A stretch of 40,566 bases of DNA from Methanomassiliicoccus sp. UBA6. GTDB lineage: Archaea; Thermoplasmatota; Thermoplasmata; Methanomassiliicoccales; Methanomassiliicoccaceae. The position numbers were made by a program, and so were the translations under genes. This document shows, piece by piece, positions 32,901 through 40,285 of the stretch (position 1 is its first letter; each line of letters opens with the position of its first letter). The notes under the pieces are model-generated. The model was not told where the DNA came from. It made no database searches and saw nothing but the letters and a program-made list of their open reading frames with translations. Where the stretch lies: contig DAVH01000051.1 of NCBI GenBank assembly GCA_002508545.1, forward strand, positions 1 through 40,566. Reading direction: 5' to 3'.

Positions 32901-34151
32901 TCCCCGCAGGCGGGTGAGCTCGCTGTCCAGGGCGGCGATGCGCTCATCCCTCGCCTTGATCTCGGCCAGGGACTCCTCCATCCGCTTCCTGCTCTCCTCG
33001 ATGGCCTGCTTGGAGGCCTTGCGGCCGGTGATGTCCCGGTCGACCCCGCGGTATCCGAGGAACCTGCCCTCGTGGTCGAAGTGCGGGGTCCCGTTCATCT
33101 CCAGGTAGACGGTGTGGCCGTCCTTGTGGCGGGCCTCGATCTCCAGGGCGGAGATCGGGGCGTGGGACGACATGACTCTGGCCAGCAGCTTCGATGTCCG
33201 CTCGGCGGCCTCCTTCGACACCAGGTCCAGGGGAGTCTTTCCGATGACGTCCTCGGGCTGCAGGCCGAGGATGTCCCTGATCCTCGGCGACGAGTAGGTG
33301 AAGTTTCCCTTCTCGTCCAGCTCCCAGGCCCAGTCGGAGGCTCGCTCGGCCAGGTCCTTGAACCGCCGCCGGGACTCCTCCAGCGCTGCCTCCAGGCCCT
33401 TCCGGGCGGCGCTTTCGGCCTCGGCCTGCCGGCTCATCGCCTCGATGGCGCGGTCGCGCTCCTGCAGCGCGGCCTCCGAGCTGTTGATGTGCCGCATGGT
33501 GGACAGCACTTGCTCCAGCTCGGCCTCGGCGTAGTTGCCGTTCAGCAGCCGGTCAGTGGGGATGAAGAAGCTGTTCTTGTTGATCTCCCCCCCGGCCACG
33601 ACCCGGGGGTGGGTCTGGATGGCCGCCATCAGCGCCTCGGGGGCGAACTGCCGCCGGTCGTACTGGCAGATGATCCGCAGCGAGATACCGGGGCTGAGGG
33701 CGTTCATCCTGGCCTCGTATTCCGGCCATCTCTCCACTCCGGGCACCCTCTCCTGGGTCCATGACATCTCGGACATGACCCGCATGGCCGTGAAGCCGTA
33801 GGACCGGGCGAGGTCGGCGATGTTGTTGATGACCCGGATCGTCCACTCCGGATCGAACCGGCCCAGCTTGAAGTACACCTCCTTCTTGCTCGTCAGGATG
33901 AGGCTTCCGTTGCTCACCGCCTTGTCGACATCGACATGCTCGGCCTTGAGCGCCTCGACGATGGCGGTGTCGTCTTCCTCGTCGGAGACGTACAGGCAAA
34001 GCTCTCCCTTCTCCAACCCTACTTTGATGAGCGGGGTGATGGTGGTGAGCCGCTCCTCGTCCCTGTCATAGATGAGGGCGATATGATCCTCTACGTGATT
34101 GCTCTCTGGCTCTGCTGCTAGCAGAGGCTCCTCTGCGGTTTGATCGACCAT
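29949..34151 (-). CDS. Giant MEDS-PAS-coiled-coil-PAS-receiver signalling protein
   Basis: The 1400 residues, in order, comprise: a MEDS sensory domain (about 20-185, with HIALIYDRDEERL and RVMSEMSW), a PAS (about 265-385), a long coiled coil (about 390-1090), a second PAS (about 1100-1190, PYPAAVVSPEGHILMSN), an H-box (about 1195-1260, IAHDLNDSLQV, H1204) and a receiver domain (about 1275-1395, LLLMDDDENVLEA; phospho-Asp D1329 in ALVDLS). No HATPase domain lies between H-box and receiver. Residues 563-842 are twenty consecutive 14-residue repeats. MEDS is known from DcmR and methanogen/methylotroph sensors. I chose the ATG at 34151, 9 nt after ggagg; longer frames lack support. Confidence 0.9.
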   Translation of the reverse strand: MVDQTAEEPLLAAEPESNHVEDHIALIYDRDEERLTTITPLIKVGLEKGELCLYVSDEEDDTAIVEALKAEHVDVDKAVSNGSLILTSKKEVYFKLGRFDPEWTIRVINNIADLARSYGFTAMRVMSEMSWTQERVPGVERWPEYEARMNALSPGISLRIICQYDRRQFAPEALMAAIQTHPRVVAGGEINKNSFFIPTDRLLNGNYAEAELEQVLSTMRHINSSEAALQERDRAIEAMSRQAEAESAARKGLEAALEESRRRFKDLAERASDWAWELDEKGNFTYSSPRIRDILGLQPEDVIGKTPLDLVSKEAAERTSKLLARVMSSHAPISALEIEARHKDGHTVYLEMNGTPHFDHEGRFLGYRGVDRDITGRKASKQAIEESRKRMEESLAEIKARDERIAALDSELTRLRGSLSELDASIAALRVDIDGKEAQLNEAVEGLSRLNESLRTREAELVTLRAAQDEKQAKLEAQAEEIAGLKKQLEDKGGELTGIQATLAAAQLVIKGKAAELEELTTSFKAQSLELKGARESLSGVEETLAHKEQEQFAMRQQIERLEADLLATKDSLAARNEELSKAQQELSEARASLEQRSGELSAANEALAQKEQELTATSELAEQRASELSAAKETIELRTSELASANSTLEQRIAELAMVRETVERRESELAAANEAAEGAKAELATTRGTLESTVSELEAARQKIDQKEEELRAANEAIESKAAEVASLGMSLEQRASELKAASEFAEQRAAEIAAARERLDQLAGELSAANGIIVSRNEELEAVRAEIARTTSELEAATELAEQRATELSAANGLAEQRAGELAAAEARIAEREASLAEALATVDSLKASLASRLSDLEDRTAERDARIEDLARMAGEKSALEAELAAAVASYEGAKADVAALTEELQLARESIERSEMERSELTAVIRAKDTALAELQSQADNASADLAAREAELASLRSVLEVREHDLAQTASRADMLAKVLVLKEEELSASLRVSEARRNEVSRLSSEASRLEADQNVNMTVIEGLKAAMEDRRDSLAKSLAEGQSMAERMAALGAEKEALAEKRMAEVAALREKVRELEAARDAASGEAEKMRRAFLGLPYPAAVVSPEGHILMSNPVLEQLTSPGLVGRAISELWPGIDISEPGVVRTTVDGKPMEMKVFPSALREGVRDIGTVLAFSEPVPVKETAEGPSPEVIAHDLNDSLQVIMGSVSLAKEYVIPEGRMYSKLKQIESASVTARDLAGKLMSPAREVHLPAPAAPANLTRGKGRLLLMDDDENVLEATGDLLRYLGYNVEVARDGEEAVAMCKEAEEIWQSYDLALVDLSITSGMGGIEASKKLVAMNPNINLIVTSGYVADPIIADPASHGFAAALSKPYSAELLSKTISEVLAKRSG
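31626..32465 (-). repeat. Twenty tandem 42-bp (14-residue) repeat units within the giant sensor gene
   Basis: Translated units include RASLEQRSGELSAA, SELAEQRASELSAA, NSTLEQRIAELAMV, GMSLEQRASELKAA and TELAEQRATELSAA. Each is exactly 14 residues, with hydrophobic residues at positions 4 and 11 and the consensus xxxLEQRxxELxAA. Twenty units run without a gap. The DNA has diverged, so this is an old protein repeat and not a recent tandem duplication. Confidence 0.85.
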
Positions 34152-34160
34152 GATGTGCAT

Positions 34161-34203
34161 CCTCCGTCGTCCGGTCCGAGCTCCGAACGTCCCTTTATAT
34201 AGC
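34161..34203 (-). promoter_or_regulatory. Promoter and ribosome-binding site of the giant sensor gene
   Basis: A TATA box (ctatataaaggg on the minus strand, 34192-34203) puts transcription start near 34172. The ggagg at 34161-34165 lies directly against the ATG at 34160 but 9 nt from the ATG at 34151, which therefore looks like the true start. Confidence 0.6.
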
Positions 34204-34299
34204 GGTGGACCCCCCCAGTGTTTTGCGGGAGATAAACCCTCGCCCCTGAACGCTGCTCCGAACAACAATCTAATGAGCACGGACAGCGTTGGAGAGGCG

Positions 34300-35076
34300 A
34301 TGCCTGATGAGAACTGGAAGGCCATCGCCGAGGAGCTGCGGGACAAGGTCTCCCTCCCCGCCTACCCTGTCGGGGTGAAGCTGCTCGAGAGGCCGAGGGA
34401 ATTGTTGGAGTTCCGCGACATCCGGCTGCTCACCGACACCACCCCCTGCCACATGGCCGCCGTCGCCCGCTACGGCCGCTCGGACGGGCTGGTCGGAGCG
34501 TCGAGCGAGGGGACCAAGTGCCTGTGGGGCGCGGCCTGCCTCGGCCTGGTGAGAACGCCCGAGCGCCTGTCCGAAGGGGACCTGAACCTCCCCTACACCC
34601 GGGACGTCGAGGCCGCCAGGAAGCTCCACGAGAACATGCACATGCTCGGCGACACCGGGAAGCGGTTCTCCGCGGTGGCCATGGCCCCGCTGGACGTGGT
34701 GCCCTTCGATCCCGATGTTGTGGTCATGTACCTGAGCCCGGCCCGGGCCCTCCGCCTGGTGATCGCCTTCGCCTACGCCAAGGGCGAGCCGGTCACGGCG
34801 CACATGACCGGGCAGGCCTCGCTGTGCTCGGCCATCGCCCGGGCCATCGATCTCAACGCGGTCACCGTGGACGTGCCGTGCATGGGCGACCGCGCCTACG
34901 GCCTGGTGCAGGAGTTCGAGGTCGTGGTGGTGTTCCCCGCCTCGCGCATCGACGAGCTGATGGAGGGCCTGAGGTACACCGAGGGAGTGGCGTCCTACCC
35001 GTACAAGCCGTTCCTGCGGTGGTCGCCGATATTCCCGCCGTCGATGGAGCCCCGGGACAGCGAGCTGGACCGCTGA
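34300..35076 (+). CDS. DUF169-family protein
   Basis: The 258 residues carry the family features LPAYPVGVKLLERPRELLE, a cysteine-bearing TTPCHMAAVARYGR, GASSEGTKCLWGAACLGL and the later VPCMGDRAYGLVQEFEVVV. DUF169 proteins are common in methanogens and anaerobes. Their biochemical role is unsettled; conserved cysteines suggest cofactor or metal binding. I use the ATG at 34300 because ggagagg precedes it at good spacing; an in-frame ATG at 34273 would add nine residues. It is divergent from the giant sensor gene. Confidence 0.82.
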   Translation: MPDENWKAIAEELRDKVSLPAYPVGVKLLERPRELLEFRDIRLLTDTTPCHMAAVARYGRSDGLVGASSEGTKCLWGAACLGLVRTPERLSEGDLNLPYTRDVEAARKLHENMHMLGDTGKRFSAVAMAPLDVVPFDPDVVVMYLSPARALRLVIAFAYAKGEPVTAHMTGQASLCSAIARAIDLNAVTVDVPCMGDRAYGLVQEFEVVVVFPASRIDELMEGLRYTEGVASYPYKPFLRWSPIFPPSMEPRDSELDR

Positions 35077-35136
35077 GGGCTTCACCGGAAAGGCTTTTTA
35101 CGCATACCTCTTATGGTGGGAAGCGGAGGCAATGAG

Positions 35137-35442
35137 ATGGTATTGACCGAGCACATGAAGCAGTCGGGAGTGACCCCAGCTCTCCTGAAGACCACCAAGA
35201 AGATCAAGTGCCCCAACTGCGGCCTCGAGTTCTCCCTTTTCCAGTCCAGGGCGATCGCGTGCAAGGGATGCAGGAAGGGGGCCTTCGGTTGCCAGCTCGC
35301 CCGTTGCCTTAGGTGCGACACCGAGTTCCCGCTGCAGGGACCGCTGGTCAAGGACTGGGAGCGGCAGAAGCTCCTGGCCGACTACATGAACGGCATAGTG
35401 GCCAACTACAACAAGAGCGTTGGGAAGAAGGGTACCCGGTAG
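35137..35442 (+). CDS. Zinc-ribbon protein (101 aa)
   Basis: The protein begins MVLTEHMKQSGVTPALLKTT. It carries CPNCGLEFSLFQ, CKGCRKGAFGC and CLRCDTEFPL, enough cysteines for two zinc sites. The tail (KDWERQKLLADYMNGIVANY) is helical. I choose the ATG at 35137 because ggagg lies 7 nt upstream; a longer in-frame start at 35113 has no such site. The TATA-like ctttttac near 35090 suggests a separate promoter. The function is unknown; small archaeal ribbons of this shape often bind nucleic acid or protein partners. Confidence 0.72.
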   Translation: MVLTEHMKQSGVTPALLKTTKKIKCPNCGLEFSLFQSRAIACKGCRKGAFGCQLARCLRCDTEFPLQGPLVKDWERQKLLADYMNGIVANYNKSVGKKGTR

Positions 35443-35491
35443 GCCCCTTTCTCCTCGTTTTTTATAAAAAAAGGCGGGGTTGCCCGCCGTT

Positions 35492-36865
35492 CTAGGACGA
35501 GCCCCACTTGGCGTACTTCTCCAGTATCTCGTGGCGGTAGAGCGTCTTCCCGTGCACGCTGTTGATGTTGAACAGGCAGAAGGGGATGAGCTTCCCGTCC
35601 GGGGTGACGGTGTGGATGCAGCAGCCCTTGAGCCGCTCGGTGTCCACGTTCCACACGTCCTGGAACGGCATGCTGGAGATCGTCAGGTAGTTCGTGCGCG
35701 CCCGCTGGATGAACTCGTCCCAGGAGCCTTTGGCCTCCTCGCCGTCCGCGCCCAGGCTCTCGTCGATGTACCGCCACAGGTCGCTGATCTCCTTCCTGGT
35801 CTTCGTCGCCACGCAGCAGGTGTCCTTGGGCGGGCCCATAGCGCGGTGCGTCAGGGGGAACAGCGAGCCGTCCTCCATGATGACCGACATCGACTTCACG
35901 TCGCAGTGGACGTTGGTGCACGACGTGGGAATGAAGTTGTCCATCCGGAGCTCGCCCTTGGTCTGCTTCTCGATCTCTTTCAGCAGGTCCGGCAGCACCG
36001 TCCGGTTCTCGTCCTTGGGGATGATCGGGAACCGGCCGAAGTAGCTGAGCGGCTGGAAGTGGATGCCCTTCACCGTGGGGACGTTCTTCTTGGCGAAGTT
36101 GATGATGTCGCCGATCTGGTGGATGTTGATGTCCGGGGAGACCACGGTGACCAGGGTGACCCCTACCTCGACCTCGCGGCAGTTCTCGATCGCCTTGAGC
36201 TTGGCTGCCAGCAGGTCCCTCCCGCAGGTCTTCATGTACACGTCGGAGGTCAGGCCGTCGAAGGAGAAGTACAGCGAGTCCATGCCCGCCTCCTTGCACT
36301 TGCGCAGGAAGTCGATGTCCTGAGAGAAGCGGACGGCGTTGGTGTTGACCTCGATGTAGTCGATCCCCATCTCCTTGCCCATCTTGATGATCTCGGGCAG
36401 GTCGTCCCTGATGGTCGGCTCGCCCCCGCTGATCTGCACGCAGATGGGGTGGTTCACGTAATCGATCGTGGTCTGGAACATGCCCCTGATCTGCTCCATG
36501 GTTGGGTTGAAGTGGTACCGCTCGTTGGCCGAGGCGAAGCAGATGGGGCACTTCAGGTTGCAGTCGTTGGTGACCTCGAGGACCACCAGGCAGGTGTGCT
36601 GGGCGTGGTCCTTGCACAGCCCGCAGTCGACCGGGCAGGTGGCCTCCTTGGTGACGGCGTACTTCTCCGGCCTGGAGGGGACGCAGGCGTAGGCCTTCAT
36701 CGACTTGTAGTCGGCCACCCCTCTCCAGATCAGGACCTTGTAGTTCCCGTGCTCGGGGCAGGTCTTCTCCAGGTACACGTTGTCGTTCTCGGCATACTTG
36801 ACCGCCGGGATGACCTTCAGGCACTCCGGGCACAGGCTGCTGCTCTCCCCTAGTTTCTCATCCAT
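35492..36865 (-). CDS. Radical SAM enzyme of the Tes/MJ0619-like group
   Basis: The 457-residue protein has an N-terminal cysteine-rich part (LCPECLKVIPAVKY, KTCPEHGNYKVL, CPVDCGLCKDHAQHTC), then the radical SAM cluster motif CNLKCPICF and ISGGEPTIRDDL, and a C-terminal domain with further cysteines (PTSCTNVHCD, DTCCVAT, GCCIHT). This order is that of the MJ0619 family, whose best-known member, tetraether lipid synthase Tes, couples archaeol chains. Other members may be methylases, so the reaction is not certain. I choose the ATG at 36865, preceded by ggtga at 5 nt, over the GTG at 36886, which has no ribosome-binding site. Confidence 0.82.
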   Translation of the reverse strand: MDEKLGESSSLCPECLKVIPAVKYAENDNVYLEKTCPEHGNYKVLIWRGVADYKSMKAYACVPSRPEKYAVTKEATCPVDCGLCKDHAQHTCLVVLEVTNDCNLKCPICFASANERYHFNPTMEQIRGMFQTTIDYVNHPICVQISGGEPTIRDDLPEIIKMGKEMGIDYIEVNTNAVRFSQDIDFLRKCKEAGMDSLYFSFDGLTSDVYMKTCGRDLLAAKLKAIENCREVEVGVTLVTVVSPDINIHQIGDIINFAKKNVPTVKGIHFQPLSYFGRFPIIPKDENRTVLPDLLKEIEKQTKGELRMDNFIPTSCTNVHCDVKSMSVIMEDGSLFPLTHRAMGPPKDTCCVATKTRKEISDLWRYIDESLGADGEEAKGSWDEFIQRARTNYLTISSMPFQDVWNVDTERLKGCCIHTVTPDGKLIPFCLFNINSVHGKTLYRHEILEKYAKWGSS

Positions 36866-36939
36866 AATCGTCACCGGTTTGCTCACGCCAATGGATTTTG
36901 ATTAATTATGCTTTGTTGAAAAAGCACATGTGGACATCG

Positions 36940-36984
36940 CGATTATAAAAATAGAAAAATGTTGAAAGGGGCCGCTGTGCGGCC
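36940..36984 (-). terminator. Hairpin plus T-run terminator between the CxxC gene and the radical SAM gene
   Basis: On the minus strand, GGCCGC-aca-GCGGCC (36970-36984) is a perfect 6-bp hairpin followed by a T-rich run (catttttctatttttat). It ends the methyltransferase/CxxC unit. The next gene has its own TATA-like ataattaatc near 36900. Confidence 0.6.
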
Positions 36985-36993
36985 GTAATAGGT

Positions 36994-37440
36994 TTACGCC
37001 TTCTTCTTCTCGAACAGCCCTTCGGCCGCCGCGATGGTCTTGGTGGCGAGGTATTCCTCGACCCAGGAGTCGCCGCACTTGGGGCAGACGATGGCCGGTC
37101 CGGACCTGGTGATGCCCATGTAGGTCATGTTCACGGTCCCGGCGATGGCCTTCTCCTTGCAGTGCACGCACTCCCACTTGGTGATCTCGGGGGTGTCGGT
37201 GGTCTTGACCGGCTCGCCCAGCACCATGCGGTGAGAGTATGCGTTGCACACGTTGCCGTCGGCGTCGTACTTGGCGTAGACGGTGACCTCGCCGATGCGC
37301 TTCTTGGCGATGTTGACCTTCCCGGTGGTGATCTTCCTGTTGGAGGTTTCCGCGGTCTTGACGACGTCGGCGACGTCGGCTTCCTTCAGGCCCCTCTTCC
37401 CCATCAGATCCTTGGCCTCAGCAGAGAACTTTGCATCCAT
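36994..37440 (-). CDS. Small two-CxxC protein next to a methyltransferase
   Basis: The 148-residue protein begins MDAKFSAEAKDLMGKRG with a helical N-terminal part (LKEADVADVVKTAETSN), then strands (IGEVTVYAKYDADGNV), and ends in a ribbon with WECVHCKEKAIAG and IVCPKCGDSWVEEYLA. The two CxxC pairs can bind zinc or act in redox. The ATG at 37440 is preceded by gaggtga at 5 nt. It follows the uroporphyrinogen-decarboxylase-fold gene by 10 nt. Similar small CxxC proteins accompany corrinoid methyltransferases in anaerobes, so a supporting role in that reaction is an inference. Confidence 0.8.
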   Translation of the reverse strand: MDAKFSAEAKDLMGKRGLKEADVADVVKTAETSNRKITTGKVNIAKKRIGEVTVYAKYDADGNVCNAYSHRMVLGEPVKTTDTPEITKWECVHCKEKAIAGTVNMTYMGITRSGPAIVCPKCGDSWVEEYLATKTIAAAEGLFEKKKA

Positions 37441-37450
37441 TTTTCTCACC

Positions 37451-38566
37451 TCAGAACTTCCCGTACGTCCCGTGGTCCTTGGCCGCTCTCGTCATAGCCA
37501 GGATGTTTCCGGGGAGCGTGTACATGGGGCATTCGCAAGCGCAGCCGAGGATGTATCCTCTCGGGCTGTCGCGACCGGCCTTGATGGAAGTCGCTGCCTG
37601 GTCATAGACGGCCTTCGGGTTGGGGTTGATCATCAGCTTGGTGTCGACCGATCCCATGATGGTCGCCTTGTTGCCGAACTCCTTCTTCAGGAGCTCGGTC
37701 GGGAACACTTCCCGGCCCTTGTAGCCGATGTGGAACACAGTGAAGGGGGACCAGATCAGGTTGTGGAACTCCTTGTAGTCGGTCTCGTGGTTACCGCAGC
37801 AGTGGTAGAAGATCTGCGGACCGGCGCCTCCCCTGAAGCACTTGTCGATGTAGTACCGCATGTTGTTGACGGAGTACTCACGGACGGCCTCGTCGGAGAA
37901 GATGTCGTTGTTCGCCAGCACGGACCCCAGGACCAGCATGGCCATGCCGTAGTCCTTGGCGGTGCACAGCGCGCCCTCGATGGCCGTGTCGGTGAACTTC
38001 TTCAGCAGCTTCTTGGCCGCGTCCTCCTCGGTGAAGGTCCACATGATGAAGTTCTCAACACCGCAAATGTGGGAGGCCTCACCGACCGGGTCGAAACCGT
38101 AGGAGATCGGGACGAAGGTCTGCGGGAGGTTCTTCTGAACGTAAGAGTAGAGCCTCTGGTACTGCGGGTAGGTGTACCCGTTCCTGATGGCCTTCTCGTC
38201 AGGGACCTCGAGGTCGTCGACCTGTCCGGGCTCGCTGATGATAGGAGTCTCGGCGATTGGCGGCAGGGTGTCCTTCTGGGTCAGCTCCATTCCCAGCTCC
38301 TTGAGCCAGGGGGTCGAGTAGAACCAGTGGCTGACAGGCAGCAGGTCGTACATCTGGTAGATGTAGGCCAGGCAGTGTATGCCCAGTTCCGGCTTCTCAT
38401 AGAAATCCCTGATCGTGTAGCCGCACGCGATGGCCGCGTGGGACAGCATGACCGGGTCAACGTCAACCCTGTCATACTTGTTGTCTACAAAGGGATTCGC
38501 AAAGCGCTTTGTGGAGTGGGCGTGCCACTCCATGTCATATGGCGGAAATATTTCCTCGTAGCCCAT
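37451..38566 (-). CDS. MtaA/MtbA-like methyltransferase (uroporphyrinogen decarboxylase fold)
   Basis: This 371-residue protein has a zinc motif HxC in IFYHCCGNHETDYK and a later cysteine in YILGCACECPMYTLPGNI, the layout of enzymes that move a methyl group from a corrinoid protein to coenzyme M. The N-terminal 70 residues (YEEIFPPYDMEWHAHSTKR) differ from classical MtaA/MtbA. It may serve MtaC, or act in another methyl or ether-cleaving system; the sequence does not decide. It is the first gene of a unit with the CxxC protein, preceded by a repeat-rich promoter. Confidence 0.85.
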   Translation of the reverse strand: MGYEEIFPPYDMEWHAHSTKRFANPFVDNKYDRVDVDPVMLSHAAIACGYTIRDFYEKPELGIHCLAYIYQMYDLLPVSHWFYSTPWLKELGMELTQKDTLPPIAETPIISEPGQVDDLEVPDEKAIRNGYTYPQYQRLYSYVQKNLPQTFVPISYGFDPVGEASHICGVENFIMWTFTEEDAAKKLLKKFTDTAIEGALCTAKDYGMAMLVLGSVLANNDIFSDEAVREYSVNNMRYYIDKCFRGGAGPQIFYHCCGNHETDYKEFHNLIWSPFTVFHIGYKGREVFPTELLKKEFGNKATIMGSVDTKLMINPNPKAVYDQAATSIKAGRDSPRGYILGCACECPMYTLPGNILAMTRAAKDHGTYGKF

Positions 38567-38590
38567 ATAATCCCTATTTTCTTAACTGGT

Positions 38591-38711
38591 TTGTCAATAT
38601 TTAATCCTTGTTGTCAAGAATATGCAACAATGTTGCATCTTATGAATTCTATAGGCTGTTAAATGCAACATTGTACCGATAAAAACCCACTTTTTGGTCT
38701 AATAATGACAA
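38591..38711 (-). promoter_or_regulatory. Repeat-rich regulatory region of the methyltransferase unit
   Basis: TTGTCAA occurs at 38591-38597 and again exactly 20 bp away at 38611-38617, flanking the likely TATA box (gattaaatatt on the minus strand, about 38597-38607). A perfect palindrome ATGCAACA-a-TGTTGCAT lies at 38622-38638. ATGCAACA recurs at 38663-38670, 41 bp away, and TGACAA is at 38706-38711. These spacings of about two and four helical turns suggest cooperative regulator sites. Confidence 0.55.
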
Positions 38712-38788
38712 CAATTCTACTTTTTGAACATGCCTTTTACACTTCGTAAATAAAGTTGATTGAGGCGTGCTATCTTGGAACACACCTC

Positions 38789-40153
38789 TTACTTTACCAG
38801 CGGCAGCCCGGCCTTCGCCCATCCGCCGGTCCCGCCCAGGACGTTGAGTACATCGAAGCCGTGGTCATGGAGCATCCCGGCGGCGAGGCTTCCCCTCAGC
38901 CCCGAGGAGCACATCACCGCGACCTTGCGGCCCCGGGGGACCTCGTCGGTGCGGCCCTTGAGGTACCCGACGAAAACGTGCTGCGAGCCCTCGATCCGGC
39001 CGGAGTTCCACTCCTTCTCGGTACGCACGTCGAGCACGTGCACGTCCTCGCCCTTCTCGAGCATCGCGTTGAGCTCCGCCGGGGCGATCGAGGGGAAGCT
39101 CCTCAGCGGCAGCCCGGCCTTCGCCCAGGCCTCCACTCCCCCGCCCAGGTAGCCGGCGATGTCGTCGTACCCGATGCGGACGAGCATGCGGACGATCGCA
39201 TCCAGCACCTCCGGGCCGTCGGTGATCAGCAGCACCGGCCGATCGTACTCCAGGACCCAGCCCGCATAGTTCGGCAGGACCTCGCGGGGGATGTTGATCG
39301 AGCCGGGAACGTGGCCTCCGGCGAAGGAGGAGGGCGCGCGGACGTCCAGCAGCACCGCTCCGGCCTCGGTGAACCTGGAGAGCTCGCCCGGGGCGAGGGC
39401 GGGAGGACGGGGGAGGCGGCCCAGTATCGGCTGTCCCACGAGGTTGACGTCCTCCATCCTGGCGAAGTAATAGGGCTTCTCGAGGACCTCCTCCAGCTTC
39501 ATCCTCACGAAGTCCTCCCTGCGCCCGATCCGCAACGCCTTGTTCTGCGCCAGCTCCAGCCCGATGGTGCTCTCCTCCCGGTCGGAGATGCTCCCGCCGC
39601 AAGGCGAACCCGCGCCGTGGGCCGGATAGATGATCGTGCTCTCGCCCAGCGGCAGGAGCTTGCCGTGGATGGAGTCGAAGAGCATGGGCGCGAGCTCCTC
39701 TATCTTCCCCTCGCCGAATAGGTCGGTCCGCCCGACCTCGCCGACGAACAGCGTGTCCCCGGTGAACACCCCCACCGGCTCCGGGCCGGCCGAGCGGTCG
39801 TAGAGCACGTAGGACATGCTTTCCGGAGTATGGCCTGGCGTGGCCAGCGCCCTGAGCACCGCTTGCCCGAGGTCGATCTCGTCCCCCTCGCGGACCAGCT
39901 GCCCGTAGCCGAAGTCCATGTCCCCGTGGAGCACCGTCGCCCCGGTCATCGACCCCAGCTCCCTCGAGCCGGTGACGTAGTCCTCGTTGCGGTGCGTCTC
40001 GAGTATGTGGGTGATCCTCAGACCCTCCTCGTCGGCGATGTCCAGGTAGATGCCGCAGTCCCGGCGGGGATCGATCACCGCCGCCTTCCCGTCCGAGCCT
40101 ACCATGTACGAGAGATGTGCTAGCCCTTCGGCCTTGATCTTCTTGAGCATCAA
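38789..40153 (-). CDS. Persulfide dioxygenase-like MBL protein fused to two rhodanese domains
   Basis: In this 454-residue protein an MBL domain (about 1-240) has its first metal motif as THRNEDYV instead of HxHxDH, with TPGHTPESMSYVLY, FTGDTLFVGEVGRTDL and YPAHGAGSPCGG retained. Two rhodanese domains follow (about 260-350 and 365-454). The second keeps the catalytic cysteine in VMCSSGLRGS; the first has LLITDGPEVL in that place and is probably inactive. The ETHE1/CstB-type layout points to sulfane-sulfur handling. The THRNEDYV variant occurs in a known branch of such fusions. It is cytoplasmic, and probably monocistronic. Confidence 0.87.
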   Translation of the reverse strand: MMLKKIKAEGLAHLSYMVGSDGKAAVIDPRRDCGIYLDIADEEGLRITHILETHRNEDYVTGSRELGSMTGATVLHGDMDFGYGQLVREGDEIDLGQAVLRALATPGHTPESMSYVLYDRSAGPEPVGVFTGDTLFVGEVGRTDLFGEGKIEELAPMLFDSIHGKLLPLGESTIIYPAHGAGSPCGGSISDREESTIGLELAQNKALRIGRREDFVRMKLEEVLEKPYYFARMEDVNLVGQPILGRLPRPPALAPGELSRFTEAGAVLLDVRAPSSFAGGHVPGSINIPREVLPNYAGWVLEYDRPVLLITDGPEVLDAIVRMLVRIGYDDIAGYLGGGVEAWAKAGLPLRSFPSIAPAELNAMLEKGEDVHVLDVRTEKEWNSGRIEGSQHVFVGYLKGRTDEVPRGRKVAVMCSSGLRGSLAAGMLHDHGFDVLNVLGGTGGWAKAGLPLVK

Positions 40154-40251
40154 GCGAATTCCTCGTAAAGAAGAACGGTTCGACCCGATAATTAATGAAA
40201 AGGGCCCCCCTCTTCGTTACCGTCCGGACCGAGGGGGCGCGGCCGCACTCC

Positions 40252-40260
40252 AATCTTTAT
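40252..40260 (+). promoter_or_regulatory. TATA-box candidate for the HAD phosphatase gene
   Basis: The AT-rich aatctttat/tta run (about 40252-40260) lies about 30 nt before the ATG at 40286, and gaggtg is found just ahead of the start. Confidence 0.4.
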
Positions 40261-40285
40261 TAGAGGCGACCGGGATGAGGTGCCG

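Noticed and set aside
31200..33800. Long open frames on the plus strand opposite the giant sensor gene
   Set aside because: High GC and the regular coiled-coil codon pattern keep the opposite strand open; their translations are low-complexity leucine, serine, arginine and glycine runs with no domain, promoter or ribosome-binding site.
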